A stretch of DNA of 34,543 bases, taken from Streptomyces sp. ISL-12 (GTDB lineage: Bacteria; Actinomycetota; Actinomycetes; Streptomycetales; Streptomycetaceae). Location of the stretch: assembly GCF_018614415.1 (NCBI RefSeq), contig NZ_JAGGOO010000142.1, positions 1-34,543 of the forward strand. Reading direction: 5' to 3'. Shown in pieces: positions 1 through 9,600 of the stretch. The position numbers and the translations under genes were made by a program. The notes under the pieces were generated by a model. The model did no database searches, was not told the DNA's origin, and was given only the letters and a program-made list of their open reading frames with translations. Positions within the stretch are counted from its first letter, which is position 1; each line of letters starts with the position of its first letter.

Positions 1-326
1 GAGCCGGCCAGCCGGGCCAGACCGTCCGTCAGGGCCGGCTCCCCCTCGCCGGTCGCCACGACCACCACCGTGTGTCCGCCCGCGCAGGCGTCGACCAGCT
101 CCTCGGCGGTGGGGGCCGACTCGTCGACCCGTATCCCCGCCTCCCGCAGATACGGGAGCTGCGGGTGCGCGCCGTCCGCGCACAGCACGCGGTCGGCGGT
201 GCGCAGCGCCTGCCAGGCCGGCCAGGACAGCAGGCCGGGGGCGACGCGGTGGCTGGTGGTGAGCAGGACGACGCGGCCGGGGGCGGGGGCCTGGCCGGCG
301 ACGGCTTCGGGACTCGTGGCGTTCAC
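1..326 (-). CDS. mazG: MazG-type nucleoside triphosphate pyrophosphohydrolase, N-terminal fragment (3' end outside window)
   Basis: Only the first 108 codons are present; the gene runs off the left edge. The protein starts NATSPEAVAGQ and continues with a Rossmann-like stretch (VVLLTTSHRVAPGLL, then TADRVLCADGAHPQLPYL, then HTVVVVATGEGEPALTDGL). This looks like the streptomycete MazG form, which carries an N-terminal tetrapyrrole-methylase-like extension before the MazG domain. The MazG catalytic part itself is not in the window, so the name rests on the N-terminus and on the adjacent SurA-like gene. The start is GTG at 326-324. A GAGG touches it with no proper spacing, and a TANNNT box (333-338) lies 6 nt upstream, so leaderless translation is possible. 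MazG enzymes hydrolyse non-canonical or excess NTPs in the cytoplasm. Confidence 0.7.
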   Translation of the reverse strand, partial: MNATSPEAVAGQAPAPGRVVLLTTSHRVAPGLLSWPAWQALRTADRVLCADGAHPQLPYLREAGIRVDESAPTAEELVDACAGGHTVVVVATGEGEPALTDGLARLAG

Positions 327-395
327 ACCTCGAACGTAACGCACGGCGCCGGACGCCCCAGGAGTTGTCCACAGGGGCGGCTTACGGCTGTCCCG

Positions 396-1043
396 TCACG
401 TCGCCTGGGGCACTCCCGCCGGCGCGACCTCCCGTACCCAGGGCGTCTTCGCGTCGGCGCGGCTGCTCTTCTCGACGTCCCAGGTGCCGTAGCGCGGGTT
501 GAGGTCGATGTCGAGCTTCTCCGACGTCTGCGACAGGGCCTTCCAGAAGGCGGGCTGGCCGGTGTCGGTGCCGAGGTGCTCGGCGAGCTTCTGGGCCTCC
601 AGCTGGAGGCGGAGGTTGTCGTCGACGCGCCCCGGGGCGATGCCGTACTGCTGGAGCCAGACCGTCTCCAGCGCCTTGGCTCCCCCGGCCTGCTGCTCCA
701 GCCCGGTGCGCATCCGCTGGACCTCCTTGCGGGTGACGGTGACGCCCGCGTCCTGGGCGGCGCGGTGCAGTACCCGGTCGAGGACCATGCTCTGGAGGGT
801 GTCGCGGGTGAGGCTGCCGGTCCTGGAGATGGCCTGCGCGTACTGCGCCTCGTCGGGCACGGCCGCGCGCTGGGCCGCGCGTACCTCGCTGACCCGGTCC
901 TCCAGTTGCGCGACGGTGATCCGCCGGCCGTCGACGACGGCCGCCGCGCCGGGGTGCGCGTCGTTCCCGCAGGCGGTGAGGAGCGGTGCCGCCGCGGCGA
1001 TCGCGGCGGTGAGGACGAGCGCGGTGCGACGGCGGCGGTGCAA
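396..1043 (-). CDS. SurA N-terminal domain lipoprotein
   Basis: 215 residues. A short Arg-rich n-region (HRRRRTALVL), a hydrophobic stretch and the lipobox LTAC (Cys25) mark it as a lipoprotein exported and anchored outside the membrane. The mature part has the SurA-N layout: a VDGRRITVAQLEDRV segment followed by long helices and no visible PPIase (rotamase) domain, so a chaperone-like or trigger-factor-like role is more likely than isomerase activity. I chose the TTG start at 1043-1041 because GGGAGG sits 5 nt upstream and it gives a normal signal peptide. A longer frame to 1130 would put 29 implausible residues before it. The gene lies 69 bp upstream of mazG in the same direction, and the pair is a familiar streptomycete neighbourhood. 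Confidence 0.8.
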   Translation of the reverse strand: MHRRRRTALVLTAAIAAAAPLLTACGNDAHPGAAAVVDGRRITVAQLEDRVSEVRAAQRAAVPDEAQYAQAISRTGSLTRDTLQSMVLDRVLHRAAQDAGVTVTRKEVQRMRTGLEQQAGGAKALETVWLQQYGIAPGRVDDNLRLQLEAQKLAEHLGTDTGQPAFWKALSQTSEKLDIDLNPRYGTWDVEKSSRADAKTPWVREVAPAGVPQAT

Positions 1044-1198
1044 GGGGACCTCCCGTTGGAGATTGTGCGACGGTGCACAAGGTCTTGCGGTGATCGATGG
1101 TAGGCAGTGGGCGGGCTCCGGCCAACCCATTCGACCAACGATTCACCGGGACATCGGGCACCGCCGCACCGCACCGGCCGGTGCTGGCGGGTGCCGGA

Positions 1199-3184
1199 CT
1201 AGCGGGACCGCTCGTCCGTGGGCGCCGGGAGTTCGTGGGCGGTGAAGACGGGCGCCGGCGGGGCCGTGGCCGCGGTGGTGCGGGCGGCGGCGGAGGCGGT
1301 GGCGCTGGATGCCTCGTAGACGCGGGTCTGGTTGGTGCCGGTGCGGTAGGAGAAGGCCCAGGTGGGGCCGGAGGTGTTGGTGTAGGTGAAGGCGGTGGGG
1401 TCGGTGGCCGCCGCCTCGTGGGTCTCCTGCTTCCAGGTGCGCCAGGTGCCGGAGCCCTGGGTCTGCTCGCCGGTGTTGTAGAGGTAGCCGTCGTCGGCGC
1501 GGGCCATGATCTCGGTGATGCCGGTCAGCGGGCTGATGACGACGGACGGGGAACCGGCGAAGGTCTTGTCGCCGACCTGGGACCAGGTGCCGGGGAAGGC
1601 GCCGCCCTCGGACGACTGGGCCAGGGTGACGATGTGCCCGTCGGCGTCACGGGCGAAGACGGCGAGCCGGTAGCCCGGGTAGACCACGACGGCCGGCGTG
1701 CCGGTGAAGCCCGTACCGGCGAGGTTGGTCCAGGCCGAGAGGGTGCCGTCGCTGAAGTGGGCGGTGGTCAGGGTGCCGGAGGCGTTGACGCCGAACAGCT
1801 GGATGCCGTCGCGGACCGTGACGGCGGTCAGCGGCTGGGTGTGGCTGCCGCCGCTCAGCGGCAGCCAGCTCATGAAGTAACCGTTGGCCTCCTGCTCGGC
1901 GCGGTACCAGGGCCTGCCCTGCGCGTCGACGGAGAACTGGACCAGACGGCCGTCGGGCAGCTTCGCGGTGGTGGCGTGCTGGGCCATCCGACCGGCCAGG
2001 TCGGTCCAGTTCGACCAGTCGGCGCCGGCCGGGGCGGCCTGGTCGCGCGTCCAGATGTCGCCGTTCAGGTTGTGGGCGGTCAGCACCACGCGGCCGTCGG
2101 GGTGCTCGGCGAGCGACGGACGGCCGGTGAATCCCTCCTGGTCGTCGACGACGGTCCACTGGACGCTGTTGAAGTCGGAGGGGTCGGACTGGCGTCCGTG
2201 CACGAGCCGGCCGATGCCGTCCGTGTAGGCGTACTCCACGGTGCCGGCGGAGGCCTGGAGGACGCTGGTGGTGCTGTGGGGCTCCACCGTGATCTGCGGG
2301 GCCGGCGGGGTGTGGTCGGCGGTGATGGAGCAGGTGTCGGGGGCGGCGGTCACGTTGCGGTAGCCGGCCCAGCGGTCGGAGCCGATGACCTTGGCGGCGA
2401 CGGCCCAGGCGTCGGTGTCCTCGTCGTAGCGGTAGTAGCGGAGGTTGCCGTCCGGCATCACGCGCAGCAGGGTGTCGCCGCCCAGGGAGGCCAGGTCGCC
2501 CTCGGTGTTCCAGCCGGAGTAGGACACCCGTATGTGCCGCTCGGTCCAGCGCTGGCTGGTGAAGTCGTAGCGGGAGCGGTACAGGGACCCGGTCGCGGTC
2601 TCCCGGCCGTAGATCACCCCTTCGTCACCGGCGACGATGGCGTCGTAGCGGCTCCAGTCCGCGTCCACGATCTTGTCGCCGCCGGGGTACCAGGAGCTGC
2701 TGTCCGCGTAGTACTTGTGCCAGCGCAGGGCGCCGTTCTCGTCGAGCCGCCAGATGTGGCCGGCGCGGTCGACGGTGATCTTGTCGCGGTCGGCGGCCTG
2801 CTGGTACTGGCCGAAGTTGTTGCTGATCTTCTTGTGGTGGATGTCCCAGGTGCCGGAGCCGGTGCGCCGGCTCAGGTAGAGGCCGTCGGACTTGACCCCG
2901 TACAGCTCCTGGTCCGGGCCGGCCATGACCTGGCCGTAGCCGGACCAGCCGGTGTCGATCGTGCTCGGCGACGGCATCGTGCCGCCGGTGAGGGGGGTGG
3001 GCATGGCCTGGCGCAGCAGGTTCCCGGCCGTGTCGACGGCGTACGTCGGTCCCGTACTGGCACAGGTGACCGCGGCGGCGGCCTGTGCGGGGGTCGGGGC
3101 GAGCGCCACGACGGGCAGCGCGGCGGCGGCGGTCACGAACACGGCCAGCCGGCGACCGGCCCGGCCTCGCGTCGTCTCTCTCAT
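1199..3184 (-). CDS. Secreted tachylectin-like double beta-propeller protein (lectin 1)
   Basis: 661 residues. A twin-Arg/hydrophobic signal peptide with an AQA site (residues 33-35) predicts export. Residues about 41-290 show tachylectin-2-like propeller repeats (ELYGVKSDGLYLSRR, GTWDIHHKKIS, repeated W/GW-x-x-Y motifs). Residues about 320-625 form a second repeat region (DPSDFNSVQWT, PDGRVVLTAHN, GSPSVVISPLTG) that resembles PLL/fucose-lectin-type propellers. The tail is Ala/Pro-rich. Likely role: extracellular carbohydrate binding; no catalytic motif is seen. The ATG at 3184 has GGAAGGA 5 nt upstream; the frame is open further upstream but without a signal-like start. It lies downstream of the RHS/immunity pair behind a strong hairpin, so it is probably transcribed separately. 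It is a paralogue of 14100-16103, and the last 280 bp or so are almost identical. Confidence 0.8.
   Translation of the reverse strand: MRETTRGRAGRRLAVFVTAAAALPVVALAPTPAQAAAAVTCASTGPTYAVDTAGNLLRQAMPTPLTGGTMPSPSTIDTGWSGYGQVMAGPDQELYGVKSDGLYLSRRTGSGTWDIHHKKISNNFGQYQQAADRDKITVDRAGHIWRLDENGALRWHKYYADSSSWYPGGDKIVDADWSRYDAIVAGDEGVIYGRETATGSLYRSRYDFTSQRWTERHIRVSYSGWNTEGDLASLGGDTLLRVMPDGNLRYYRYDEDTDAWAVAAKVIGSDRWAGYRNVTAAPDTCSITADHTPPAPQITVEPHSTTSVLQASAGTVEYAYTDGIGRLVHGRQSDPSDFNSVQWTVVDDQEGFTGRPSLAEHPDGRVVLTAHNLNGDIWTRDQAAPAGADWSNWTDLAGRMAQHATTAKLPDGRLVQFSVDAQGRPWYRAEQEANGYFMSWLPLSGGSHTQPLTAVTVRDGIQLFGVNASGTLTTAHFSDGTLSAWTNLAGTGFTGTPAVVVYPGYRLAVFARDADGHIVTLAQSSEGGAFPGTWSQVGDKTFAGSPSVVISPLTGITEIMARADDGYLYNTGEQTQGSGTWRTWKQETHEAAATDPTAFTYTNTSGPTWAFSYRTGTNQTRVYEASSATASAAARTTAATAPPAPVFTAHELPAPTDERSR
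1301..1580 (-). repeat. Left arm of 280-bp inverted repeat (3' end of lectin 1)
   Basis: Read on the minus strand, this stretch matches 15722-16001 on the plus strand with about 13 mismatches in 280 nt by hand alignment (about 95%). The rest of the two genes is clearly more diverged. The arms are inverted relative to each other and enclose the RHS locus. Confidence 0.85.
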
Positions 3185-3301
3185 CGATGTCCTTCCCTCA
3201 CGGAGCCGATGCTTTTGATCACGGGACGTTAGGAACGGATGGTGAACGAGGCAGTGTCGGACGGGGAACAGTTCGTTTTTCACTGTGTGGATCCGCTGAA
3301 C

Positions 3302-3335
3302 GGAGGCCCACCAGCTTTCCGGCTGATGGGCCTCC
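3302..3335. terminator. Strong terminator-like hairpin after the immunity gene
   Basis: The 14-bp stem GGAGGCCCACCAGC / GCTGATGGGCCTCC has one G-T wobble and a 6-nt loop. It begins 14 bp after the stop of the immunity gene and lies upstream of lectin 1. There is no clear T-tract, as is common in Streptomyces. It probably separates the RHS-immunity transcript from lectin 1. Confidence 0.75.
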
Positions 3336-3348
3336 TGAGGCTATGGCC

Positions 3349-3618
3349 TCATTTCTTGTCCCTGTACGCCTCGACCTGTTCGGCGATCTCCTCCAGCGCT
3401 TCCGCCCCGATAACGCGTTCGAGGGAGTCCCCCACGAATTCGCGGGCTTGAGCAAGTCGCGATGGGAGGCCGTACTCCACTACGTACTCGAGGAGTATGC
3501 GCGGATCCTCTCCCGCCCCGATGCGTGACAATACCCGATCCAGAGACACCACATACTCCTCCAGATCTCGGAACAAACCAGTGAATCCTGCGAGTTCCAC
3601 CGAAATAGTTCGAGCCAC
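3349..3618 (-). CDS. Putative immunity protein for the RHS ART toxin
   Basis: 89 residues (92 if the GTG at 3627 is used). It is acidic and mostly helical in appearance (LFRDLEEYVVSLDRVLSRIG, SRLAQAREFVGDSLERVI), with no signal peptide or membrane segment, so it should stay in the cytoplasm. I do not recognise the family. The immunity role is inferred from position: it directly follows the toxin tip. The first possible GTG (3627) overlaps the toxin TGA as GTGA. The GTG at 3618 has AAAAGG about 8 nt upstream and is preferred. Either way the two genes are translationally coupled. Base composition is unusual for this genome (50% GC over 3541-3660), shared with the toxin tip and unlike the RHS shell, as expected for a toxin/immunity cassette acquired together. 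Confidence 0.65.
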   Translation of the reverse strand: MARTISVELAGFTGLFRDLEEYVVSLDRVLSRIGAGEDPRILLEYVVEYGLPSRLAQAREFVGDSLERVIGAEALEEIAEQVEAYRDKK

Positions 3619-3623
3619 GCCCG

Positions 3624-6600
3624 TCACCTTTTTACTCGAATGTTCTTGACCGGAAGATCACCGTCTGCGACCCATTCGGTGATACCCATCGTCGCATTGT
3701 ATCGCGACTTCACCCGACCGGCCGGGACATCGAATTCCAGAACATGGTTACCTCTGCCACGCCCGATTCCCAGCTTGGCCTCGGCGTCACGGGGACTCAT
3801 CGGCTTTCCCTTGGCCGGGACGAGGAAGACCTTATTCTGGTCACTGGCCCTGATAACGCCGCTCTGCTTGATTCCCGCCTTACCCTTGGCATTCGTGTAG
3901 TGCCGCATCCGAATCATCTCTTCAGCGGCGTCATCACCACCTGCGGGACAGTTGTGGACGAGGACCGAAGTCCCGCTCGCCGCCACGAAGAACGTGTGCG
4001 CCCGGTCCACCGTCAGGTTGTGGACCGTCGTGCTCTGCGTCCACGCCCGTACCGCCGTCAGTTCGACCTTCGTGCCCGAGCCCGTGCTCAGCCACTGGCC
4101 CGGCTTCAGGTCGCCGGCGTCCAGCCATTCCCTCAGGTCGGGGACCCAGAAGGGGTGGCCCTCCGTGGCGGTCAGGACGGCTGTCGCGTCGCCGGCGGCG
4201 CCGTCCGTGTCGATCGTCAGGGCGACCAGGTGCTTCTCGCCCTTGCCGGTGATCGTGTCGGTGACCTTCTCCGACGACGGGGACTCGTCCGTCGTCGGGT
4301 CGGTGGCCTTGACCTCGTCGCCGACGTCCACGTCCTCGATGGGTTTGCGGCTGCCGTCGGCCATGAGGACGAGCGTGCCCTCGGTGAAGCTGTTGGCCGA
4401 GGCCGCGACCCCGGCGAGGTCCGCGGCGCAGGACGTGTACTCCACCGCCGTGTCCAGCTTGTCCGCGGCCTCGGAGATGTCGTCCGCGTACTTCGCCGCC
4501 TTGGTCGCCATGCGGCCCGCCTTGGCCGCGCGGACCACGCCGGCTCCCGCGCCGCCCGCCAGGGCTCCGGCGACCGTGGCCGCCGCCCAGGCGCAGGCCT
4601 CCATGTCGCCCTTGGTGAGGCAGTTCTTGAAGTCGTTGAAGCCGGAGGCCTCGGCCGCGAACTCCAGGCCCGCCTTCAGGCCGTCCCTGATGTAGGGGGC
4701 CGCCGCGCGGGCGAACTCGGTGGCGGCCTGGACCGCGGTGGAGACCGTCTCCACGACCTCACCGGCCGCCGCGACCACCGCGTCCCGCAGGTCGGTCGCG
4801 GCCTGCGCCGCGTCCGCGATGACGTTGCGGGCGGTGTCCACCACCGCGGCGGGCAGGTTCGCAGCGGCGGAGACGATGTCCTTCGTCACCGAGATGAGGG
4901 GTTTCACCGCCGCCGCTATCTCCGGCAGCGGGCTGTGCTGGATGGCGTAGGAGACGGCTGCCTTGGCCTTCTTGGTGATGGCCTTCGCGCGGGCCACCGC
5001 GGCCCGTTTCGCCGCCGCCGCTTTCTCGCGGGCCCAGGCCGCCGCCGATTTCGCCGCCGACGTCGCCTTGCTCGCCACCCAGCTGACCGCCGAGGACACC
5101 TTCTGCGCGACCCAGCTGACGGCCGACTTGGCCTTGTTGTAGACCCACTTGGCCGCGTTGCTGATGGCCCGGCCGACCGCCTTCACCGCGGAGACCGCGG
5201 CCCGCCACGCCTTCTTGACGACCTTCTTGACCGCCCTCGCGGCCTTCTTGACGCCGCTCTTGATGGCGCTGCCGACCTTCTTCACCCCGGAGGCGACCTT
5301 CTTGCACCAGCCGCAGCTCGGCCAGTGGCCGTCGGGGTCGACGTAGTCCAGCGGTGCGCCGGCGCCGTAGGTGTAGCGGTTGGCGAGGATGGAGGCGCCG
5401 CCCGCGTAGTCCACCGAGTCGCGGGAGTCGAAGGTGCCGGTGTCGGAGTTGTACCAGCGGGCCCCCATGTTCACCTGGTCGGTGTCGGGGTCCGTGTAGT
5501 CGCCCTGGTAGCCGAGTTCGCCCGCGACCTCGCCGTCGCCCTGCGACTCGACCTCCTCGCCGAACGGGCTGTACGTCGTCGAGTCCGCCAGCTCCGTCAG
5601 GTCCGAGTCCGTCGCGTCGAAGTCGCCGACCACGTCGCCGTGGGAGTCGGTCACGACCAGCTGCGCGGTGCCGTTCTCGGAGACCGACATCAGCTCGTCC
5701 ATCGGGCCGCGGCCGTAGGAGGAGGCGCCGTCGCCGACCGGGTCGGGGCTGAGGCCCGCGTAGGAGAAGTCGGTGCCGTTGCGGGAGTCGACGCGGTCCA
5801 GGGAGTCGTAGTCGTAGGAGACGTCCCCGGCCTGGAGGAGCCGGTCGAAGGCGTCGAAGGCGAAGTCCTCGGTCAGCCCTGAGCTGGTGCGGGAGGACAG
5901 GGTGCCGCGCGGGCTGTACGTGTAGGTGTAGTCGCCGTCGGACCGGACGCGGTTGCGCTCGTCGTAGACGGCGGTCTTGTCGCCCTCCCGGGTGCGGTTG
6001 CCGGAGGCGTCCCACCCGTACTCCGTGGTGTCGCCGTCGGCGGTCCAGGAGGTGAGGCGGCCGGCCTGGTCGTAGCCGTAGGTGTTGTCGGCCGCGTTGC
6101 TGCCGGTGACCTTCTTCGAGGTCAGGTGGTCGTTGTCGTCGTAGCCGTAGTCGATGGAGGTGACGGCCTGGCCGGTGCTGTTGGTCAGGGTGTCGGTGTC
6201 GATGCGGCCCAGGTCGTCGTAGCCGTAGCTGCGGCTCTGTCCGGCGCCGTAGGAGACCTGGCGGAGCATGCCGGAGGTGTCGTAGGCGTAGCTCTGGCTG
6301 GTGCCGGTCAGGGAGTCCTTGGCGGTGGACAGCTGCTGCTCGGTGTACGTGAACAGGGACGTGCCGGTGGCGTCGGTGCGGCTGGTCAGCAGGCCGTCGT
6401 CGTCGTAGGCGTAGCTCGCCTCGCCGGACGGGCCCTCGGCCGACAGCAGCAGGCCGCGGTCGTTGTAGGTGTAGGTGTTGTCGCCGTCGGGGGTGGCGGC
6501 GGAGGTCAGGCGGCCCGCCGCGTCGTAGCCGTAGCTGCGGTCGGCGGTGGCGGCCTCGGCGCCGGTGCCGGTCTCCTTGATCAACTGGCCGGTGTTGTCG

Positions 6601-9600
6601 TAGACGCGGGTCTGGGTGACGCCGCCGGGGGCGGTGGCGCGTACCGCCTGGCCGGCCGCGTCGTAGGCCGTGGTCCAGGTGCGGTCGGCGGCGTCGGGGT
6701 CGGCCTCGGTGGCCGGTTCGATCACCGACTCGGCGAGTCCGAGGGTGTTGAAGGTGTAGTAGGTGGAGTTGCCGCGGCCGTCGGTGTAGCGGGTGCGGTG
6801 GCCGGCCGCGTCGTAGCCGAAGGACGTGGTGATGGACTCGGTGTCGGTGACCGGCTCGGTCTGCTTGGTGAGCCTGCCCAGCGCGTCGTAGGCGTAGCTG
6901 GTGGTGTGGCCGAGCGGGTCGGTCGACCTCACCAGGTTGCCCGCGTCGTCGTAGGCGTAGCCGATGGTCCGGAGGGAGTTGCTGTTCGGGGCCAGGTCGG
7001 ACTCGGAGACGAGGCGTCCGGCCTGGTCGTAGAGCAGGGACGAGGTGCGGCCGAGGCCGTCGGAGCGGCGGACCTCGCGGCCGGCCAGGTCGTAGCCGAA
7101 CTCGGTGACCGTGCCGCTGGGTTCGGTCAGGCGGACGATCTGGCCGAGGCTGTCGTAGGTGAACGACGTCTTCGCGCCGCTGGGGTCGGTCTGCTCGGTG
7201 ACGTTGCCCGCGTCGTCGTAGGTGTAGCGGGTGGTGAACGCGTCCTCGTACGGCTCGCGGTCGATCTGCGTCTGGGTGACCGGGCGGTCCAGGTCGTCGT
7301 AGGTCGTCTCGGCGCGGGCGCCGGTCGGGCCGGTGACGGAGAGGACCTCGCCGGTGCGGGTGTAGGTGTACTTCCACTGGGCTCGGTCGTCGCCGGTACC
7401 GGTGGGTTCGTCGCGGACGGTGACCCGGTTCAGCCGGTCGTAGCTGTAGCGGGTGACCTGGTCGAGGGGGTCGGTCGCCTCGACCACGTTGCCCAGCGCG
7501 TCGTAGCGGTACTGGGCGGTCGGAGTGACCGGCGTGCTGGTGCCGGGCGCGGTGTACGCGGCGCCCGTGGTGCTGATCTGCCGGCCCAGCCGGTCGTACT
7601 CGGTGCGGGTGACGTTGCCCAGGGGGTCCTGGACGGAGGTGGCGGCGCCGTAGGTGTCCAGGCCGACGATGGTCAGCGGACGGGTGTGCTGCGCGGCGGC
7701 GCCGGCCTGTTCGGTGTCGACGGCGGGCGCCAGCGTGGAGATCTGGCGGCCCAGCGCGTCGTAGCCGTAGTCGGTGACGTTCCCGGCGGGATCGGTCACG
7801 GTCTTGGTCAGGCCGCGCTGGTCGTAGGCGTACGTCGTGGTCAGCGTCCCGGAGCCGTTGTGGGTGATCTCCTTGGTGGCGTTGCCCGCGAGGTCGTAGA
7901 CGTAGTCGACCTGCTCGGGGGTGGCGCTCACCGGCCACGGCACGTGGGACGGGTTGCCGCCGTTCTTCGTCGTGGTGACGTTGCCGGCCAGGTCGTAGGT
8001 GTAGCTGGTGGAGCGGGCCAGGCCGCCGGGGTCGGTCACGGTGGAGGCGACCCGGCCGACGGCGTCGTAGGTCGTCCGGGTGACCGTCCGCCCGTTGTCG
8101 GTGGTCTCCTGGGTGACGTTGCCGGCGCCGTCGTACTCGTTGGCCTCCACGACGATGTCGCGGGTGGTGCCGTCGGGGTTGTGGAAGCCCTTGAGGGTGA
8201 TCGACTTGACCAGGTCGTCGCCGTAGTACTGGTACTCCAGGGTGCGGCCCATGGCGTCGGTGTGCTGGGCGAGGCGGCCGGCCATGTCGTAGGCGTAGGA
8301 CTGCATGACCAGGTCCTCGCCGGACCCGTCGGCGCCGTCGGGGTCGCCGTCCCAGTCGGTCAGGCGCACCTCGGCGATCATGTTGCGCGCGGTGTAGGCG
8401 TACTCGAAGCGGTTGCCGTTGCCGTCGACCATGAAGGTCTGGTTGCCGAACGGGTCGTAGCCGTAGGAGGTCTCGTTGCCCTCGGCGTCGGTGACGCGCA
8501 CCGGGCGGCCGTGGTCGTCGAGTTCGTACGTCATCGAGCGCGGCAGGTCCGCGCCGACGATGTCGTCGATCTCGGTGGCCGTCACCACGCCGTCCGGGTC
8601 GTACGTCGTCGTGGTGCGCTGCTGGTGCTGCGCCCCGGTGACGGCGTCGCCGACCTGCGGGTCCGTGGAGGACACCAGACGAGACAGTTTGTCGTACTGG
8701 TAGGTGGTGGTGACGCCGTTCGGCTGGCTGTCGGAGATCTCGGTCTCGCTGGTGCGGCGGCCGAGGGCGTCGTAGGTGTAGCGGGTGATGAGGCCGGACG
8801 GTTCGACGACCTCGGCGATGTCACCGCTGTTGAAGTAGGCGTAGCGGGTGACGGCGCCGCGCGGGTCGGTGCTGGTCCGCAGCAGGCCGGTGGGGGTGTT
8901 GCCGCCGTCGCGGGCCGGTTCCACACCGGTGGTGTAGGTGTTGACGACCGAGCCGCCGTCGGGGTTCTTCTGGGAGAGCAGATTGCCGTTGTCGTCGTAC
9001 TTGTACGTCGTCAGGTAGCGGTTGTCGGTGGCGCTGCTGGAGCGGGCGTCGCGGGTCTCGGTGGGCAGGTCGATCCGCAGGTCCAGCTCGTCCAGGCCGG
9101 CCGGGTAGGTGGTGTACGAGGTGTGGCAGTCGCCCTTGGCCCGGCAGGTGGTCTGGCTGTTGACGTTGCCCCGGTCGTCGTAGCCGAGGGTGACGGTGTC
9201 GCCGGTCTCGCTGGTGGTGACGGTCTGGTAGCCGCGGTCGTCGTAGGTGTAGCTGCGGATCGCGACGCCGTCGACGGGGTGCCGGATGAAGTCGGGGCTG
9301 CCGTCGTCGTTGCCCGGCGGGGTGGTGCAGAACATCGGGTCGCCGGGGTCGGGCTCCGAGCACACCTCGGTCGGCGGGGAGGTGGAGGGGGACGGCTCGG
9401 GGGTTCCGTCGTACTCGCGGGTGCCCAGGCCCAGCGGTTCGCCGTAGCGCAGCAGCTGGGAGGTCATGCCGTCGTACTCGTAGAAGTACGGCTGGCCGAC
9501 CGGGTCGTGCACCTCGACGGTGCGGCGCAGGTCGTCCTCGTCGCCGAAGACGGCGGGGGCGCCCACCGCCCAGGTGCCGCCGTTGGCGTCGGTGTACTCG

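Noticed and set aside
1171..1184. Palindrome GCACCGGCCGGTGC as a terminator of lectin 1
   Set aside because: It has no loop and lies only 15 bp after the stop; it may be a chance GC palindrome and I cannot support a function.
3948..4391. Intein in the RHS protein
   Set aside because: The HINT block lacks a homing endonuclease and sits exactly at the shell/toxin junction, as pretoxin-HINT domains do; self-cleavage rather than splicing is expected.
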